From the IMG/VR virus record IMGVR_UViG_3300042691_040362, positions 40,955 to 104,954 of that record: a DNA stretch of 64,000 nucleotides; one strand, 5' to 3'. Made by a program: the position numbers and the translations under genes. Below, in pieces: positions 46,425 through 55,350 of the stretch. The notes under the pieces are model-generated. The model searched no databases. It had not been told where the DNA came from and saw nothing but the letters and a program-made list of their open reading frames with translations. Source of the DNA: a virus. Numbering within the stretch: position 1 is the stretch's first letter; each line of letters opens with the position of its first letter.

Positions 46425-48364
46425 ATTTTTTAGTTAGAGAACTTATACAACCTATATTAGAGGACTTTCAAATTGAAATGCCCCAATCTAATGAGGTAGT
46501 AGCTTTGTTTGGTGGTGGATTTAAACCACCCACAAAAGGACATTTTGATGTTGTTAAACAAACACTTGAAAACCACCCAAATATAACTGAATTTCAAATA
46601 GCAATAGGAGGAGGTACTCGAGACGGTATCACTCCTGAAATGTCTATGAAAATCTGGGAAATATACAAACCATTACTTTCAGATAAAGTAAAGTTAATTT
46701 CAACTTCATCTCCACTTACATATATTAAAGACTATATCAAGGAAAACTCAGATACAGAAATATATGCTGTGGTGGGTGCTAGAGAGGGAGATGAACAAGA
46801 TGCTAAAGATTTTGAACAACGTAAAACTCTATATAAAAAATACGGAAATAAAGTTACTGTTTTAAAATCAGAAGCCGAAAACAGCATTAGTGGAACTAAA
46901 GCACGTAAGGCACTATCTGATAATAATTTTGAGGAATTTATAAAATATTTACCTAGTGAATTAGATTCTGATACCCAACAACAAGTATGGAGCATTTTAG
47001 GTAAAGAAAAAATAGAGGAAATGTCTCAAATGGCTATCCAATCAGTTGAAGATTTTGCGGATAAAGAATTAAACCCACTAGACATAGAATTTACCAGTCA
47101 TTTCTTTGATAGATTAGTAGATCCTAGAAACATTAAGCCTATTTCATCAGCTGAACTTATTGGGTTTTTTAAACGCTTAGCTAAAAAGAAAAAACAATTA
47201 TTTGATTTTCTTTCTAAATATAAAGAAATAGTAGCCACAGATAATCGTACAGATATTAATATACCACTGGTTAAGCAAGCAAATACTGCTATTGCTAAAA
47301 CTATAATGCGTAAAAAAGATTTCAAAACACCTGATCCTAAAATTGAATTTAGTGAGAGTTTAAATGAAAGTGTAAACGATTCATTTGATGATTCTTTAAA
47401 TTCATTAATCAGATATATGGTTGATCAAGGTATGGATATTCAACCATTACCTACATTAAAAATCATAGACAACGATGTAGAAAACGCTAATAACGTTTTA
47501 GGTAAAACAGCGTACTACGATCCAAATAATTGTTCTATAACGCTTTATACGCTGAATAGACATCCAAAAGATATATTACGTTCATTTTCTCATGAAATGA
47601 TTCATCGTATTCAAGATAATGAAGGTAGATTAAATAATGTAACTACTAATGATACTAATGAAGATGGAGATTTACCTGAATTAGAAAGAGAAGCATATTT
47701 AAAAGGAAACATGACATTTAGAAATTGGGAAGATTCAATTAAAAATCAAAAATATATTAGAGAATATAAAGAGTATGCTTTAAATGAACTATTTGAAAAA
47801 GACTTACCTAATATAGAAAAATTAAATAGTGTAGAGTATTTAGTAAGCAATGGAGATGATATTGAAGCAAAATATTATTTTAGATTAGATGAACCTGATT
47901 TAAATAAATGGTCAATACATTGGAATTTTACAAATAATAACAAAAATACATCTCCTGAGGCTTGGAAACAAATAACTACTACCTCATTTAAAATATTAAA
48001 AGATTTTATAAATAATAAAAAACCAAACTACATTTCTCTCTCAGGGAATGAAAATAAAAGTGGTAAAAATGCTAAACTAAACATATATAAATCTAAATCA
48101 TTTTTAGAAAAACTTGAAAATATATTTAATAATCAATATTTAATTAAAAATGATGATGAATCTATGGTTTTAATGAAATCAATAGAAGAAGCATATAAGT
48201 ATGCCATAAATGAAAGTGTTAAGTATGGTGGAGAAAAATATGAAGATGTTTTATATTATTGGCAAAATTTAGATATAAATTCTAAAAGTAAAATAGAACG
48301 TTGGAATGCCACTAAACGTAAAGTGAAAAGAGAAGTTTTACAAGAAATTTACCAAATTAAATGA
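46421..48364 (+). CDS. Nucleotidyltransferase fused to HExxH metallopeptidase-like domain
   Basis: 647 residues. Helical tag (MNFLVRELIQPILED). FGGGFKPPTKGH (30-41) is a cytidylyltransferase/NMNAT-type nucleotide-binding motif, with an ISGTKARKAL segment near 150-160, typical of the SxTxxR region. Next, HFFDRLVDPRNIKPISSAEL (about 228-247) and TIMRKKDFKTPDPK is a conserved phage block of unknown role. A C-terminal domain has SHEMIH near 390-395, an HExxH zinc protease motif. (L/I)xE-S sequences (LNES, INES) lie between domains. Multidomain cargo protein; each activity is predicted only. Confidence 0.78.
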   Translation: MNFLVRELIQPILEDFQIEMPQSNEVVALFGGGFKPPTKGHFDVVKQTLENHPNITEFQIAIGGGTRDGITPEMSMKIWEIYKPLLSDKVKLISTSSPLTYIKDYIKENSDTEIYAVVGAREGDEQDAKDFEQRKTLYKKYGNKVTVLKSEAENSISGTKARKALSDNNFEEFIKYLPSELDSDTQQQVWSILGKEKIEEMSQMAIQSVEDFADKELNPLDIEFTSHFFDRLVDPRNIKPISSAELIGFFKRLAKKKKQLFDFLSKYKEIVATDNRTDINIPLVKQANTAIAKTIMRKKDFKTPDPKIEFSESLNESVNDSFDDSLNSLIRYMVDQGMDIQPLPTLKIIDNDVENANNVLGKTAYYDPNNCSITLYTLNRHPKDILRSFSHEMIHRIQDNEGRLNNVTTNDTNEDGDLPELEREAYLKGNMTFRNWEDSIKNQKYIREYKEYALNELFEKDLPNIEKLNSVEYLVSNGDDIEAKYYFRLDEPDLNKWSIHWNFTNNNKNTSPEAWKQITTTSFKILKDFINNKKPNYISLSGNENKSGKNAKLNIYKSKSFLEKLENIFNNQYLIKNDDESMVLMKSIEEAYKYAINESVKYGGEKYEDVLYYWQNLDINSKSKIERWNATKRKVKREVLQEIYQIK

Positions 48365-48897
48365 AATATAAATTAACAGACATATATAAGCAAATTAGGG
48401 AAGAGGAAACAGCTGCCCAAGTAGCACAATATAAAATATTTTGTGATATGGATGGCGTGTTATGTGATTTTGATAGACGATTTGAACAATTTGGAGGAAT
48501 GTCTCCTAAAGAATACGAATCAAAATATGGCATTAAAGAATTTTGGGAACTTATAGATAAAAAAATAGGTGTTCAATTTTGGTCTAAAATGCCATGGATG
48601 TCTGATGGTAAACAACTTTGGGACTATATTAAAAAATATAACCCATCTTTACTCTCAGCTCCTTCTAGAGAAGCATCTTCTCGCTATGGAAAACATTTGT
48701 GGGTAAAAGAAAATATACCTGGGACTAAATTAATTTTAGCAAATAGAGAAAAGAAAAAAAATTATTCTGGAAAAAATCGAATACTTATCGACGATCGCCC
48801 TGATAATATTAATGAATGGAAGGCCACAGGAGGTATAGGTATTTTACATACTTCAACATCAAATACAATTAACGAATTAAAGCAACTAGGATTATGA
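48361..48897 (+). CDS. HAD-family phosphatase, 5'-nucleotidase-like
   Basis: 178 residues. Helical tag (MKYKLTDIYKQIREEET), then FCDMDGVLCDF with the HAD nucleophile D29 and acid D31. KNRILIDDRPDNI near 138-150 is the motif IV acid pair, in the arrangement of deoxyribonucleotidases. Likely dephosphorylates nucleotides. Overlaps neighbours by four bases on both sides. Confidence 0.8.
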   Translation: MKYKLTDIYKQIREEETAAQVAQYKIFCDMDGVLCDFDRRFEQFGGMSPKEYESKYGIKEFWELIDKKIGVQFWSKMPWMSDGKQLWDYIKKYNPSLLSAPSREASSRYGKHLWVKENIPGTKLILANREKKKNYSGKNRILIDDRPDNINEWKATGGIGILHTSTSNTINELKQLGL

Positions 48898-49544
48898 AAT
48901 ATCAGTACAAATTGGTAAAAGAAAATGAAGGTGAAGAAGAAGTTAGTGGGTTAAAAGGTATACAATCTCAAAATGAATTAGTATTAACAGCCTTAGAAGG
49001 ACGTACTGCTAAAGAACTTCTTGATATTATCAATGATCCTGCTAACCTGGATAAAGTATATGCTAAAGAAGCTTCTGGACTAAAAGATATCAAAATTAAA
49101 GTATTTGGTGATATGCCTAATGCTCGTTATAAATTAAGTGATAACATTGCTATATATAAGGAAAATGGTACTTCTCTTTATTCTAAAATAGAAAATGCAG
49201 TTGGTGCAAAATTTGATAGAAAAGGAGCCGAAATTAACAAAGACAAAGCCGGTAACATTCGGTTTATTTTTCCTAAAAATAGTAAATATAATGTAGATTT
49301 AGTAGAAAAATATTTTAACAGTATGGATAGTGGTGAAAAATCTAGAAAAGCAGATTTACGACCTAAAGAAATAGATGAACTTACATTAAGATTTCCATTA
49401 AGTGATGGTCCAACTCTTAGAAAAATATTAGATAATGCAAATTTAGAATCAGGTAAAGATTATAAATTAAGTAAACAAGAAGCAATACAAGAAAATTTAC
49501 GTACTTTAGTTAAAAAAGAAATATTAAAGTTTTATAAAAAATAA
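48894..49544 (+). CDS. Unknown protein in tagged block
   Basis: 216 residues. Starts MKYQYKLVKENEGEEE, less like the helical tags; ends with a basic amphipathic helix (ENLRTLVKKEILKFYKK) that resembles the tag moved to the C-terminus. Mid-region is mixed alpha/beta. No family recognised. Confidence 0.65.
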   Translation: MKYQYKLVKENEGEEEVSGLKGIQSQNELVLTALEGRTAKELLDIINDPANLDKVYAKEASGLKDIKIKVFGDMPNARYKLSDNIAIYKENGTSLYSKIENAVGAKFDRKGAEINKDKAGNIRFIFPKNSKYNVDLVEKYFNSMDSGEKSRKADLRPKEIDELTLRFPLSDGPTLRKILDNANLESGKDYKLSKQEAIQENLRTLVKKEILKFYKK

Positions 49545-49547
49545 TTT

Positions 49548-50117
49548 ATGTCAGAAAACGTTTTAAAAAAAGATTTCAAACAAAAGGATGTTCAACGTCT
49601 TCGTAATCTTGTTCAAGGCAAGTACGGAGAAAGGACTACTGTGGGGATTGGTTATGAAAAGAAAAAAAGTTTTCATGATGAGGGAGATGTGTGGGAAGAA
49701 GATGGTAGGCAATGGACTATCAAAAATGGCATTAAACAAAATCTTACTAAATTAGACAAAGCAAAGCACTCAGTGACTTTGCCACTTTTCTGCCCTTGTT
49801 GCTCTAATTTAATGAAAAATAAATTCGATAAATTATTTTACATTCAATATAATAGATGCTTTAATTGTCAAATTGACTTTGAAACAGATATTCGCAAAAT
49901 GGGATTATGGGAAGAATATGAAAAAAATATCATCAATTCAGATGTAGATCATCTTATTAAAGATTATAATACATGGATGGATGAAGTTATCAATGGTTCA
50001 AATGAAAGTTTTATTACTGAAGCCGGAGATATTGAAAAATGGGATGGCTCAGCAAAGAAAAAGTTGTTAGAAAGTAAAGAAGAAACAATTAAATATTTGC
50101 AAACCTTAAAACGATGA
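49548..50117 (+). CDS. Zinc-ribbon protein
   Basis: 189 residues. FCPCCSNLMKNK and RCFNCQIDFE give C-x-x-C pairs near 83-86 and 105-108, a zinc ribbon. SFITE-AG near 161 is a prohead-protease-type site. Similar ribbon proteins with WEEDGRQWTIKNGIKQ occur in T4-like cyanophages. Function unknown. Confidence 0.75.
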   Translation: MSENVLKKDFKQKDVQRLRNLVQGKYGERTTVGIGYEKKKSFHDEGDVWEEDGRQWTIKNGIKQNLTKLDKAKHSVTLPLFCPCCSNLMKNKFDKLFYIQYNRCFNCQIDFETDIRKMGLWEEYEKNIINSDVDHLIKDYNTWMDEVINGSNESFITEAGDIEKWDGSAKKKLLESKEETIKYLQTLKR

Positions 50118-50121
50118 AGTC

Positions 50122-50742
50122 ATGCCTCCAATTCCAATTTACATAACAGTTGTAACAGCACTAATAACAGCGATTTTTGGTCCTATTATTGTAGAATGGG
50201 TAAAATCTAAATTTATTTTTCCCCATAAAGACGCATTAGGAGAATCTATTAATACAGATGAAAAAGTTGATCATCAACTAGAAATATTAATAAAAGAACT
50301 AAAAAGTGATAGAATATGTATTGCTCAATTCCATAATGGAGGACATTTCTACCCTACAGGAAAATCAATTAAGAAGTTTAGTATTTTTTATGAACGAACT
50401 ACAGACAAAACATCTTCTATAAAAGATACTTTCCAAAATATTCCTGTATCTTTATTTCCTAAAGCATTTTCTTTAATATATAAAGATGGAGAAATAATAA
50501 TTCCTGATACTAAAGAAAATTATTTGGATTGTGGTTTATTTCAAATTCAAGGAAAAAATTATAAAACTAAATCATTCTATGTTTTTTCAATAAAAGATAT
50601 AAATAATAATTTTATAGGTTCTTTAACTATTTCATATTATACTAGAAAACATTCTTTTACTCAAGAGGAATGGATATTAATAAGACAAAAAATAGGTGTA
50701 ATAGGAGCAATTTTAACTGACTACTTGCACGGAAAAAGATAA
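50122..50742 (+). CDS. Membrane-anchored GAF-like protein
   Basis: 206 residues. N-terminal transmembrane helix (about 6-23), then a soluble domain with SDRICIAQFHNGGHFYPTGK near 66-85, KSFYVFSIKD and EEWILIRQKIGVIG. The strand-helix pattern resembles GAF/PAS-like sensor folds. Possibly anchored in host membrane. Known in similar phages but not characterised. Confidence 0.68.
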   Translation: MPPIPIYITVVTALITAIFGPIIVEWVKSKFIFPHKDALGESINTDEKVDHQLEILIKELKSDRICIAQFHNGGHFYPTGKSIKKFSIFYERTTDKTSSIKDTFQNIPVSLFPKAFSLIYKDGEIIIPDTKENYLDCGLFQIQGKNYKTKSFYVFSIKDINNNFIGSLTISYYTRKHSFTQEEWILIRQKIGVIGAILTDYLHGKR

Positions 50743-50748
50743 ACACAA

Positions 50749-50757
50749 TATTTATAA
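50749..50757 (+). promoter_or_regulatory. Class II (late) promoter
   Basis: TATTTATAA then TAAAAT, 12 nt before 50770. Confidence 0.82.
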
Positions 50758-50769
50758 TAAAATACAAAG

Positions 50770-51288
50770 ATGAAAGAATTTGAAAGAATGCAGAAGTTAG
50801 CTTTTGGCAACACAATTCCAGCATTAAAACATATTGAAAATCAACCAGTTTCTTTAACTGAAAATGCACTTAAAGCTAAAATTAAAGAACTAGTACATTC
50901 ATCTTTAGGTGAAGCTAAGAAAAAGAAAAAAGAAGAAGATGTAGCTCCCCAAGAAGATGTAAATATAGAAATGGATGCTACTGAAGAAATACCTGGAGAT
51001 ACTATGGCACCTGAATCAGTAGATGGAGCAGATATTGATCCAACAGTTAAATCAATCCAGGATTCATTACAAAAAGCATTTGCTCAAGCTAAAACATTGG
51101 GTGATGAAAAACTTATCGCTCAAATTGGTAATACAATTACTATGCTTGTTAGAACACAAGTATTAGGTGGGCAACAAGTAGCTGAATCATTAAATGAAGA
51201 AGAAACAGATTATCAAGAAGGATACAGACATGGATACAATAACGGATATAGAGATGGTGTAGAAGGAGAAGAAAAAGAAAAATTTTAA
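50770..51288 (+). CDS. Tagged acidic protein with MQKLA start
   Basis: 172 residues. Begins MKEFERMQKLAFGNT, the same RMQKLA element found at the C-terminus of the 58319 and 56247 proteins. Then a helical tag-like ALKAKIKELVHSSLGEAKKK, a very acidic middle and a repeated GY/GYN motif near the end (YRHGYNNGYRDG). Likely internal or scaffold-associated virion protein; inference. Confidence 0.68.
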   Translation: MKEFERMQKLAFGNTIPALKHIENQPVSLTENALKAKIKELVHSSLGEAKKKKKEEDVAPQEDVNIEMDATEEIPGDTMAPESVDGADIDPTVKSIQDSLQKAFAQAKTLGDEKLIAQIGNTITMLVRTQVLGGQQVAESLNEEETDYQEGYRHGYNNGYRDGVEGEEKEKF

Positions 51289-51314
51289 TAAAAACAAATA
51301 AAAACAAACAATTT

Positions 51315-51488
51315 ATGAATTCACAAGAACTATTTGAACAAATTAGTGGGTTATTCGAAACAGCAAAAGAAAATCACGCTGAAACAACTAAAGCCGCTAA
51401 AGGTAGAGCACGCAAAGCACTTTCTGAAATAAAAAAACTCATTGCAGCCTACAACAAAGCTTCTGTTGCTGAAGTAAAAGCAAAGTAA
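51315..51488 (+). CDS. Histone H1-like basic protein
   Basis: 57 residues. QELFEQISGLFETAKENHAE, then KAAKGRARKALSEIKKLIAA resembles the short histone H1/Hc1-like proteins of Bacteroidetes (helix, then a basic AxRxRKAxxEIKKL helix). Probably binds DNA; placement in the late cargo block suggests packaging with or condensing of the phage genome. Confidence 0.75.
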   Translation: MNSQELFEQISGLFETAKENHAETTKAAKGRARKALSEIKKLIAAYNKASVAEVKAK

Positions 51489-51489
51489 A

Positions 51490-51951
51490 ATGGCACAGCT
51501 TACCCCAAGAGAAATAGCAATCAAAAATCAACTCTACAATCAATATAAACAAAATAAAGATGAGTTTATAAAAGATTATGGATCTGATGCTGAGCGAGTT
51601 ATGTTGGGGAGAGCAATTAAATTAGCAAAATCAATGGCTGCAAAAGACGACAAGCAAAAAATTAAGGAAATGATTAAAAAGGCCCTTCAAGGGCCTATTT
51701 CTGAAACTGAAGAAATCAATTCAATTGAATACGTACAAAATCGTAGACCAGTTGAAAGTAATCCTGAAGATGTAGTTAAGTTGGATGTTCCACTACTAAT
51801 TCGTATAATGGAATATGCTAGAGAAGATGCTAAAACAGACATGGATTTACATTTTGCAGCAGAAAACATGATTCAGTTATCAAAACCAAACAGAATTCTC
51901 AATATGGGGGATTATGAAAGTATTGTTTCTCCATACGTAAAAATTGATTAA
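51490..51951 (+). CDS. Conserved phage hypothetical, helical
   Basis: 153 residues. LTPREIAIKNQLYNQYKQNK start, KIKEMIKKALQGPISETEE centre, and LDVPLLIRIMEYAREDAKTD near 95-115. The last pattern is widespread in T4-like phage structural or internal proteins. A GGCCCTT/AAGGGCC inverted repeat occurs within the gene near 51681-51697. Confidence 0.72.
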   Translation: MAQLTPREIAIKNQLYNQYKQNKDEFIKDYGSDAERVMLGRAIKLAKSMAAKDDKQKIKEMIKKALQGPISETEEINSIEYVQNRRPVESNPEDVVKLDVPLLIRIMEYAREDAKTDMDLHFAAENMIQLSKPNRILNMGDYESIVSPYVKID

Positions 51952-51952
51952 A

Positions 51953-52438
51953 ATGACTAAAAGCGAGTTTAGAGATAGAATTAAATCTTTAGTTAAACAA
52001 GTATACTCAGGTGCAACTAAATCCACAGAAGTAGATTTAGATACAGTATCAGCTGTATCTTTAGATACAACTCGTTTTCCAGTTCTAGCTAAATTCCCAA
52101 CACTTAGAGATACCATTATTAAATTGCTAACAGATCAATATGATTTGTTTTTAAAAGACATTGAATGGGTAGCACCCCGTCCTACTACATTTCGTATTGT
52201 ATTAGCAAATGATCAAATATTTTATTTGATATTTACTGATAGAACATGGATTGGTAAAGTAGAAGGTAAAAAATATTACCTATTGAACATAAGTGAAGAA
52301 CAAAATTGTGTTGAATCAATAGCTAGAATTTTATCTTATGGTGCTAAAACTGAAGTTAAAAAAGAAGAAGTAGCACCTGAAGCACCAGTAGAAACACCAG
52401 CAGAAACTCCTGTTGAAGAAACACCACCAACAGTATAA
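51953..52438 (+). CDS. Conserved phage hypothetical
   Basis: 161 residues. ATG after the previous stop chosen over a TTG nine bases upstream. Contains FILYxxDRTWIGK-like strands (IFYLIFTDRTWIGKVEGKKY) and an acidic Pro/Glu/Ala tail (EEVAPEAPVETPAETPVEE). Found in similar phages; role unknown. Confidence 0.7.
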   Translation: MTKSEFRDRIKSLVKQVYSGATKSTEVDLDTVSAVSLDTTRFPVLAKFPTLRDTIIKLLTDQYDLFLKDIEWVAPRPTTFRIVLANDQIFYLIFTDRTWIGKVEGKKYYLLNISEEQNCVESIARILSYGAKTEVKKEEVAPEAPVETPAETPVEETPPTV

Positions 52439-53574
52439 TGGACGCATTAGATTTATTTTTTAAAAAATACTCTTACAAATTTCCTAAAGGATATCCTGAC
52501 ATGAATAATGAGCAGGATATCAATATTTTAGCTAATTTGTTAGAAGGATTAGGAATTGACTTAAGTGAAGACAAATCCTCAGATAGACAAGAAGCTAAAG
52601 AAATTTTAAAAAGAGAATTGGATTTAACTGATCAAGATTTTAAAGATAGTGGATTGCAATTTTATGTTTTAGTACCTGGAAATCAAAGACTATCATTTAT
52701 AGACAAAATTGAAAACATAGATACAGGAACAGATAAAAAGTTTAACTACAATTCCACTCCATCTGCATTCTCATCTTTAGGTTATTTTATGTATGGTGGT
52801 GTAAAATTTGGAATTAAACCTAGTGAAAAACAAGGTGGAAAATCTGCAGGTTTAGATAATGAAAATATCTTTTATAATACTGTTACTTCATTATTAAAAA
52901 ATGGTCCCAAAGATATAAAAATTACAGATGGTGAAAAAGAAGTAGTATTTAAAGATATTACTGAAATTGAAGAAACAGGTAGAAAAACATCAGGATACTC
53001 TAAATCAGATATTGATTTTTATAGTAATGGAACAAATAAAGGTGGCTTATCTTTGAAAAAAGAAAATGCAATATATTGGGAATCTTCCGATGTTAGATTT
53101 AAAAATGAAGTAAACAACTTAGTTAAAGCTATTACTAGTGGTAAATTAGGTGATGAAATATCATATGTTCCATATACTGATGCTCGAGGAAATACAGATC
53201 CCGGCATTATTAAAATGTATAATAAGAAAGAAAATAAACCGATTGCTGGTATTATAATAAAAGATCTACCTCAACAAGATATACAACAAGTTATTTTTGG
53301 TAATGACAATGTACCAGTGGCTGTTGCTACTTGGAGATCAAGTGATTTTACTATTGATGGAGATACAATTATAGCTAAAGCTAAAAAATTATATACTACA
53401 TTAAAAGATATTGAAAAGGATAAATCACTCCCCATATTGAATGTTAGACATGATAAAACAAGAAGATCATCAAAAGGATTAAGAGCTTTATTACAAACTG
53501 AAAAATCTTTATATAAAGATGAATCTTTAAAAGGCAACAATGTTGAACTTTCATATAACGAAATAATGTCATAA
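52438..53574 (+). CDS. Possible restriction-endonuclease-like protein
   Basis: 378 residues. GYSKSDIDFYSNGTNKGGLS then LKKENAIYW near 190-215 has the D-xn-(S/E)-x-K spacing of PD-(D/E)XK nucleases, without strong further support. The flanks are mixed alpha/beta, with HDKTRRSSKGLRALLQTEKS near the end. Candidate nuclease delivered or used late; treat as tentative. Confidence 0.55.
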   Translation: MDALDLFFKKYSYKFPKGYPDMNNEQDINILANLLEGLGIDLSEDKSSDRQEAKEILKRELDLTDQDFKDSGLQFYVLVPGNQRLSFIDKIENIDTGTDKKFNYNSTPSAFSSLGYFMYGGVKFGIKPSEKQGGKSAGLDNENIFYNTVTSLLKNGPKDIKITDGEKEVVFKDITEIEETGRKTSGYSKSDIDFYSNGTNKGGLSLKKENAIYWESSDVRFKNEVNNLVKAITSGKLGDEISYVPYTDARGNTDPGIIKMYNKKENKPIAGIIIKDLPQQDIQQVIFGNDNVPVAVATWRSSDFTIDGDTIIAKAKKLYTTLKDIEKDKSLPILNVRHDKTRRSSKGLRALLQTEKSLYKDESLKGNNVELSYNEIMS

Positions 53575-53583
53575 TATTTATAG
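53575..53583 (+). promoter_or_regulatory. Class II (late) promoter
   Basis: TATTTATAG, 2 nt before 53586; last base differs from the others. Confidence 0.6.
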
Positions 53584-53585
53584 GT

Positions 53586-54293
53586 ATGGAACGTATTAAA
53601 CAACTTATTCGAGAAGTACTTTCTACTCCACCCAAGAAAGAATCATGTAACTGTGGTTGCCATTCTTGTGAAAACGTAGGAAATAAAGGTCCAGTTCTAA
53701 ACGAAAGCTTAAATGCTAAAATCGTAATGACTGAAAACATGAAATATCATGTTGACAACAGATTACCACTTACAGAAAACACATTTCGTTATGGCTCACA
53801 AGCATTCTTAGATTTATGGGCTGAAGCTCGTTATCTATATTCTCGTAATGCTATTCATGTAAATGATGACGATAAAGAAATTTTACTTGAAACTAATTTA
53901 GGTGAATACGGAATGTATGAAGGTAAAAAAGTGCCTTTAGATTTACCTATGTTAGAAGATGATTCATTAGCGGCTGATGAAGAGGAAATAGCTGACGAAC
54001 CTATATCTGAAACTGATAAAAAGAAAAACCCACCAATTGGAAAACCAAAACGTGGTGGTTCTAAAAAGTTTTATGTATATGTTAGAGACAAAGGTAAAAT
54101 TAAAAAAGTATCATTCGGGGGAACTACCGGATTGTCTGTTAAAATAAATGATCCTAAAGCAAGACAAGCTTTTGCCGCTCGCCATAGATGTGCTCAAAAA
54201 ACAGATAGGACAAAACCTAGTTATTGGTCATGTAGAATCGGTCGTTATTGGAAGCAATTAGGAGGAGCAAAAAACTTTAGCGGATATTGGTAG
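53586..54293 (+). CDS. Tagged DUF5872 protein
   Basis: 235 residues. Helical tag (MERIKQLIREVLSTPP), a CNCGCHSC cysteine cluster (21-28), LNES site near 40, and a C-terminal DUF5872-type domain from about 147 (PPIGKPKRGGSKKFYVYVRD, ARQAFAARHRCAQKTDRTKP, YWSCRIGRYWKQLGG). DUF5872 is frequent in T4-like marine phages, function unknown. A hairpin plus late promoter begins just before its stop. Confidence 0.75.
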   Translation: MERIKQLIREVLSTPPKKESCNCGCHSCENVGNKGPVLNESLNAKIVMTENMKYHVDNRLPLTENTFRYGSQAFLDLWAEARYLYSRNAIHVNDDDKEILLETNLGEYGMYEGKKVPLDLPMLEDDSLAADEEEIADEPISETDKKKNPPIGKPKRGGSKKFYVYVRDKGKIKKVSFGGTTGLSVKINDPKARQAFAARHRCAQKTDRTKPSYWSCRIGRYWKQLGGAKNFSGYW

Positions 54294-54313
54294 GAAATCG
54301 GCCTTACCAATAT
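54284..54313 (+). terminator. Hairpin overlapping a late promoter
   Basis: ATATTGGTAGG, 7 nt, CCTTACCAATAT with one bulge; the 3' arm runs into TATTTATAA. Not followed by a T-run, so terminator function is uncertain. Confidence 0.55.
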
Positions 54314-54319
54314 TTATAA
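54311..54319 (+). promoter_or_regulatory. Class II (late) promoter
   Basis: TATTTATAA then TAAAAT, 11 nt before the homing-nuclease gene. Confidence 0.82.
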
Positions 54320-54330
54320 TAAAATAAAAT

Positions 54331-54957
54331 ATGGCGTATGTTTATATTGTAATCAATAAAGTTAATGGGAAAAAATATATTGGTTCCTCTCGAAAATCCC
54401 AAATAGATGAAAATTATTATGGTAGCGGCAAAGCAGTAAAAGATGCTCTAAAGAAATATGGTAAAGAAAATTTTATAAGAGAAATACTGTGGGAGGGTGA
54501 AGGAAATGCTCGCGATATAGAAACATGTTATTTAATAAAATTTAATGCTTCTAAGAATCCAATGTTTTATAATATGACTAATGATGCTAGAGGAAATGAT
54601 CTTCATAAAGAAGAAACAAAACTCACTGTTAGTGAAAAACTAATTGGGAGAAAATTTACGAAAGAGAGATGTGACAAAATATCTAAAGCTAAGAAAGGAT
54701 CCACAACCTCTAAAAAAGGCAAACCTGATGGCCCCAAACCAGGAGTATCAGAAGCTCATAAAGGTAGAATTAGTCCTAATAAAGGAAAAGGAAATCAAGT
54801 AGCTTTATATACAATATCTGAAGAATATATCAGAACTTATTCTAGTTACTATGACCTAGCTATTGATCTCCAAATAAATCCAGAAACAGTAAGATGTCAA
54901 CTTATTGGAAAATCTCAAACTATTAAAAATAAGCAATATAAAGCGCAATATGTATGA
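54331..54957 (+). CDS. GIY-YIG homing endonuclease (Seg-like)
   Basis: 208 residues. GIY-YIG core: YVYIVINKVNGKKYIGSS (3-20), YYGSGKAVKDALKKYG, and E64. The middle has NUMOD3-type repeats (EAHKGRISPNKGKGN near 141-155) and the end an IENR1-like helix-turn-helix (YDLAIDLQINPETVRCQLIG). This matches free-standing phage homing endonucleases, which cut cognate phage DNA and copy themselves. Intact, with its own promoter and no intron around it. Confidence 0.88.
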   Translation: MAYVYIVINKVNGKKYIGSSRKSQIDENYYGSGKAVKDALKKYGKENFIREILWEGEGNARDIETCYLIKFNASKNPMFYNMTNDARGNDLHKEETKLTVSEKLIGRKFTKERCDKISKAKKGSTTSKKGKPDGPKPGVSEAHKGRISPNKGKGNQVALYTISEEYIRTYSSYYDLAIDLQINPETVRCQLIGKSQTIKNKQYKAQYV

Positions 54958-54972
54958 TAGAAATGTGGTAAT

Positions 54973-55350
54973 ATGAAACTATTAGAACTTAAAAAACTTA
55001 TTCAAGAAGAACTACGTATAATACGTGAAAGTTCTGCTTCAAAACTTTATAAAGTAGAAGGACTATTAGTAACAAATACTGATAAAAAAACACAATCCCA
55101 AATACTTTCAGATATTAGATCAATCCCAGGTATCACAACAGTAGATGCTCAAGAATATACTCCTCGTTTACCTAAAAAAGGATACACATACGATAGATTA
55201 ACCATCAAGGTTGATCCATACCCATACATTAAAAAAGACGGTAAATTTGATATAGAAACGATTAATCAAGTAATCGCAAGTATTGGTGGGATTAAAGGAA
55301 TAGTTAAATTTAGAGTTGATAACCCCCAATTAATTAATATTGGGATATGA
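54973..55350 (+). CDS. Tagged ferredoxin-fold-like protein
   Basis: 125 residues. Two-part helical tag (MKLLELKKLIQEELRIIRES) with IIRE-S. The body has a beta-alpha-beta-beta-alpha-beta layout (YKVEGLLVTN, QILSDIRSIPGITTVD, TIKVDPYPYI, IKGIVKFRVD) of a ferredoxin-like fold. Function unknown. Confidence 0.7.
   Translation: MKLLELKKLIQEELRIIRESSASKLYKVEGLLVTNTDKKTQSQILSDIRSIPGITTVDAQEYTPRLPKKGYTYDRLTIKVDPYPYIKKDGKFDIETINQVIASIGGIKGIVKFRVDNPQLINIGI

Noticed and set aside
51681-51697. GGCCCTT/AAGGGCC inverted repeat as terminator
   Set aside because: It lies inside a conserved gene with no T-run after it.
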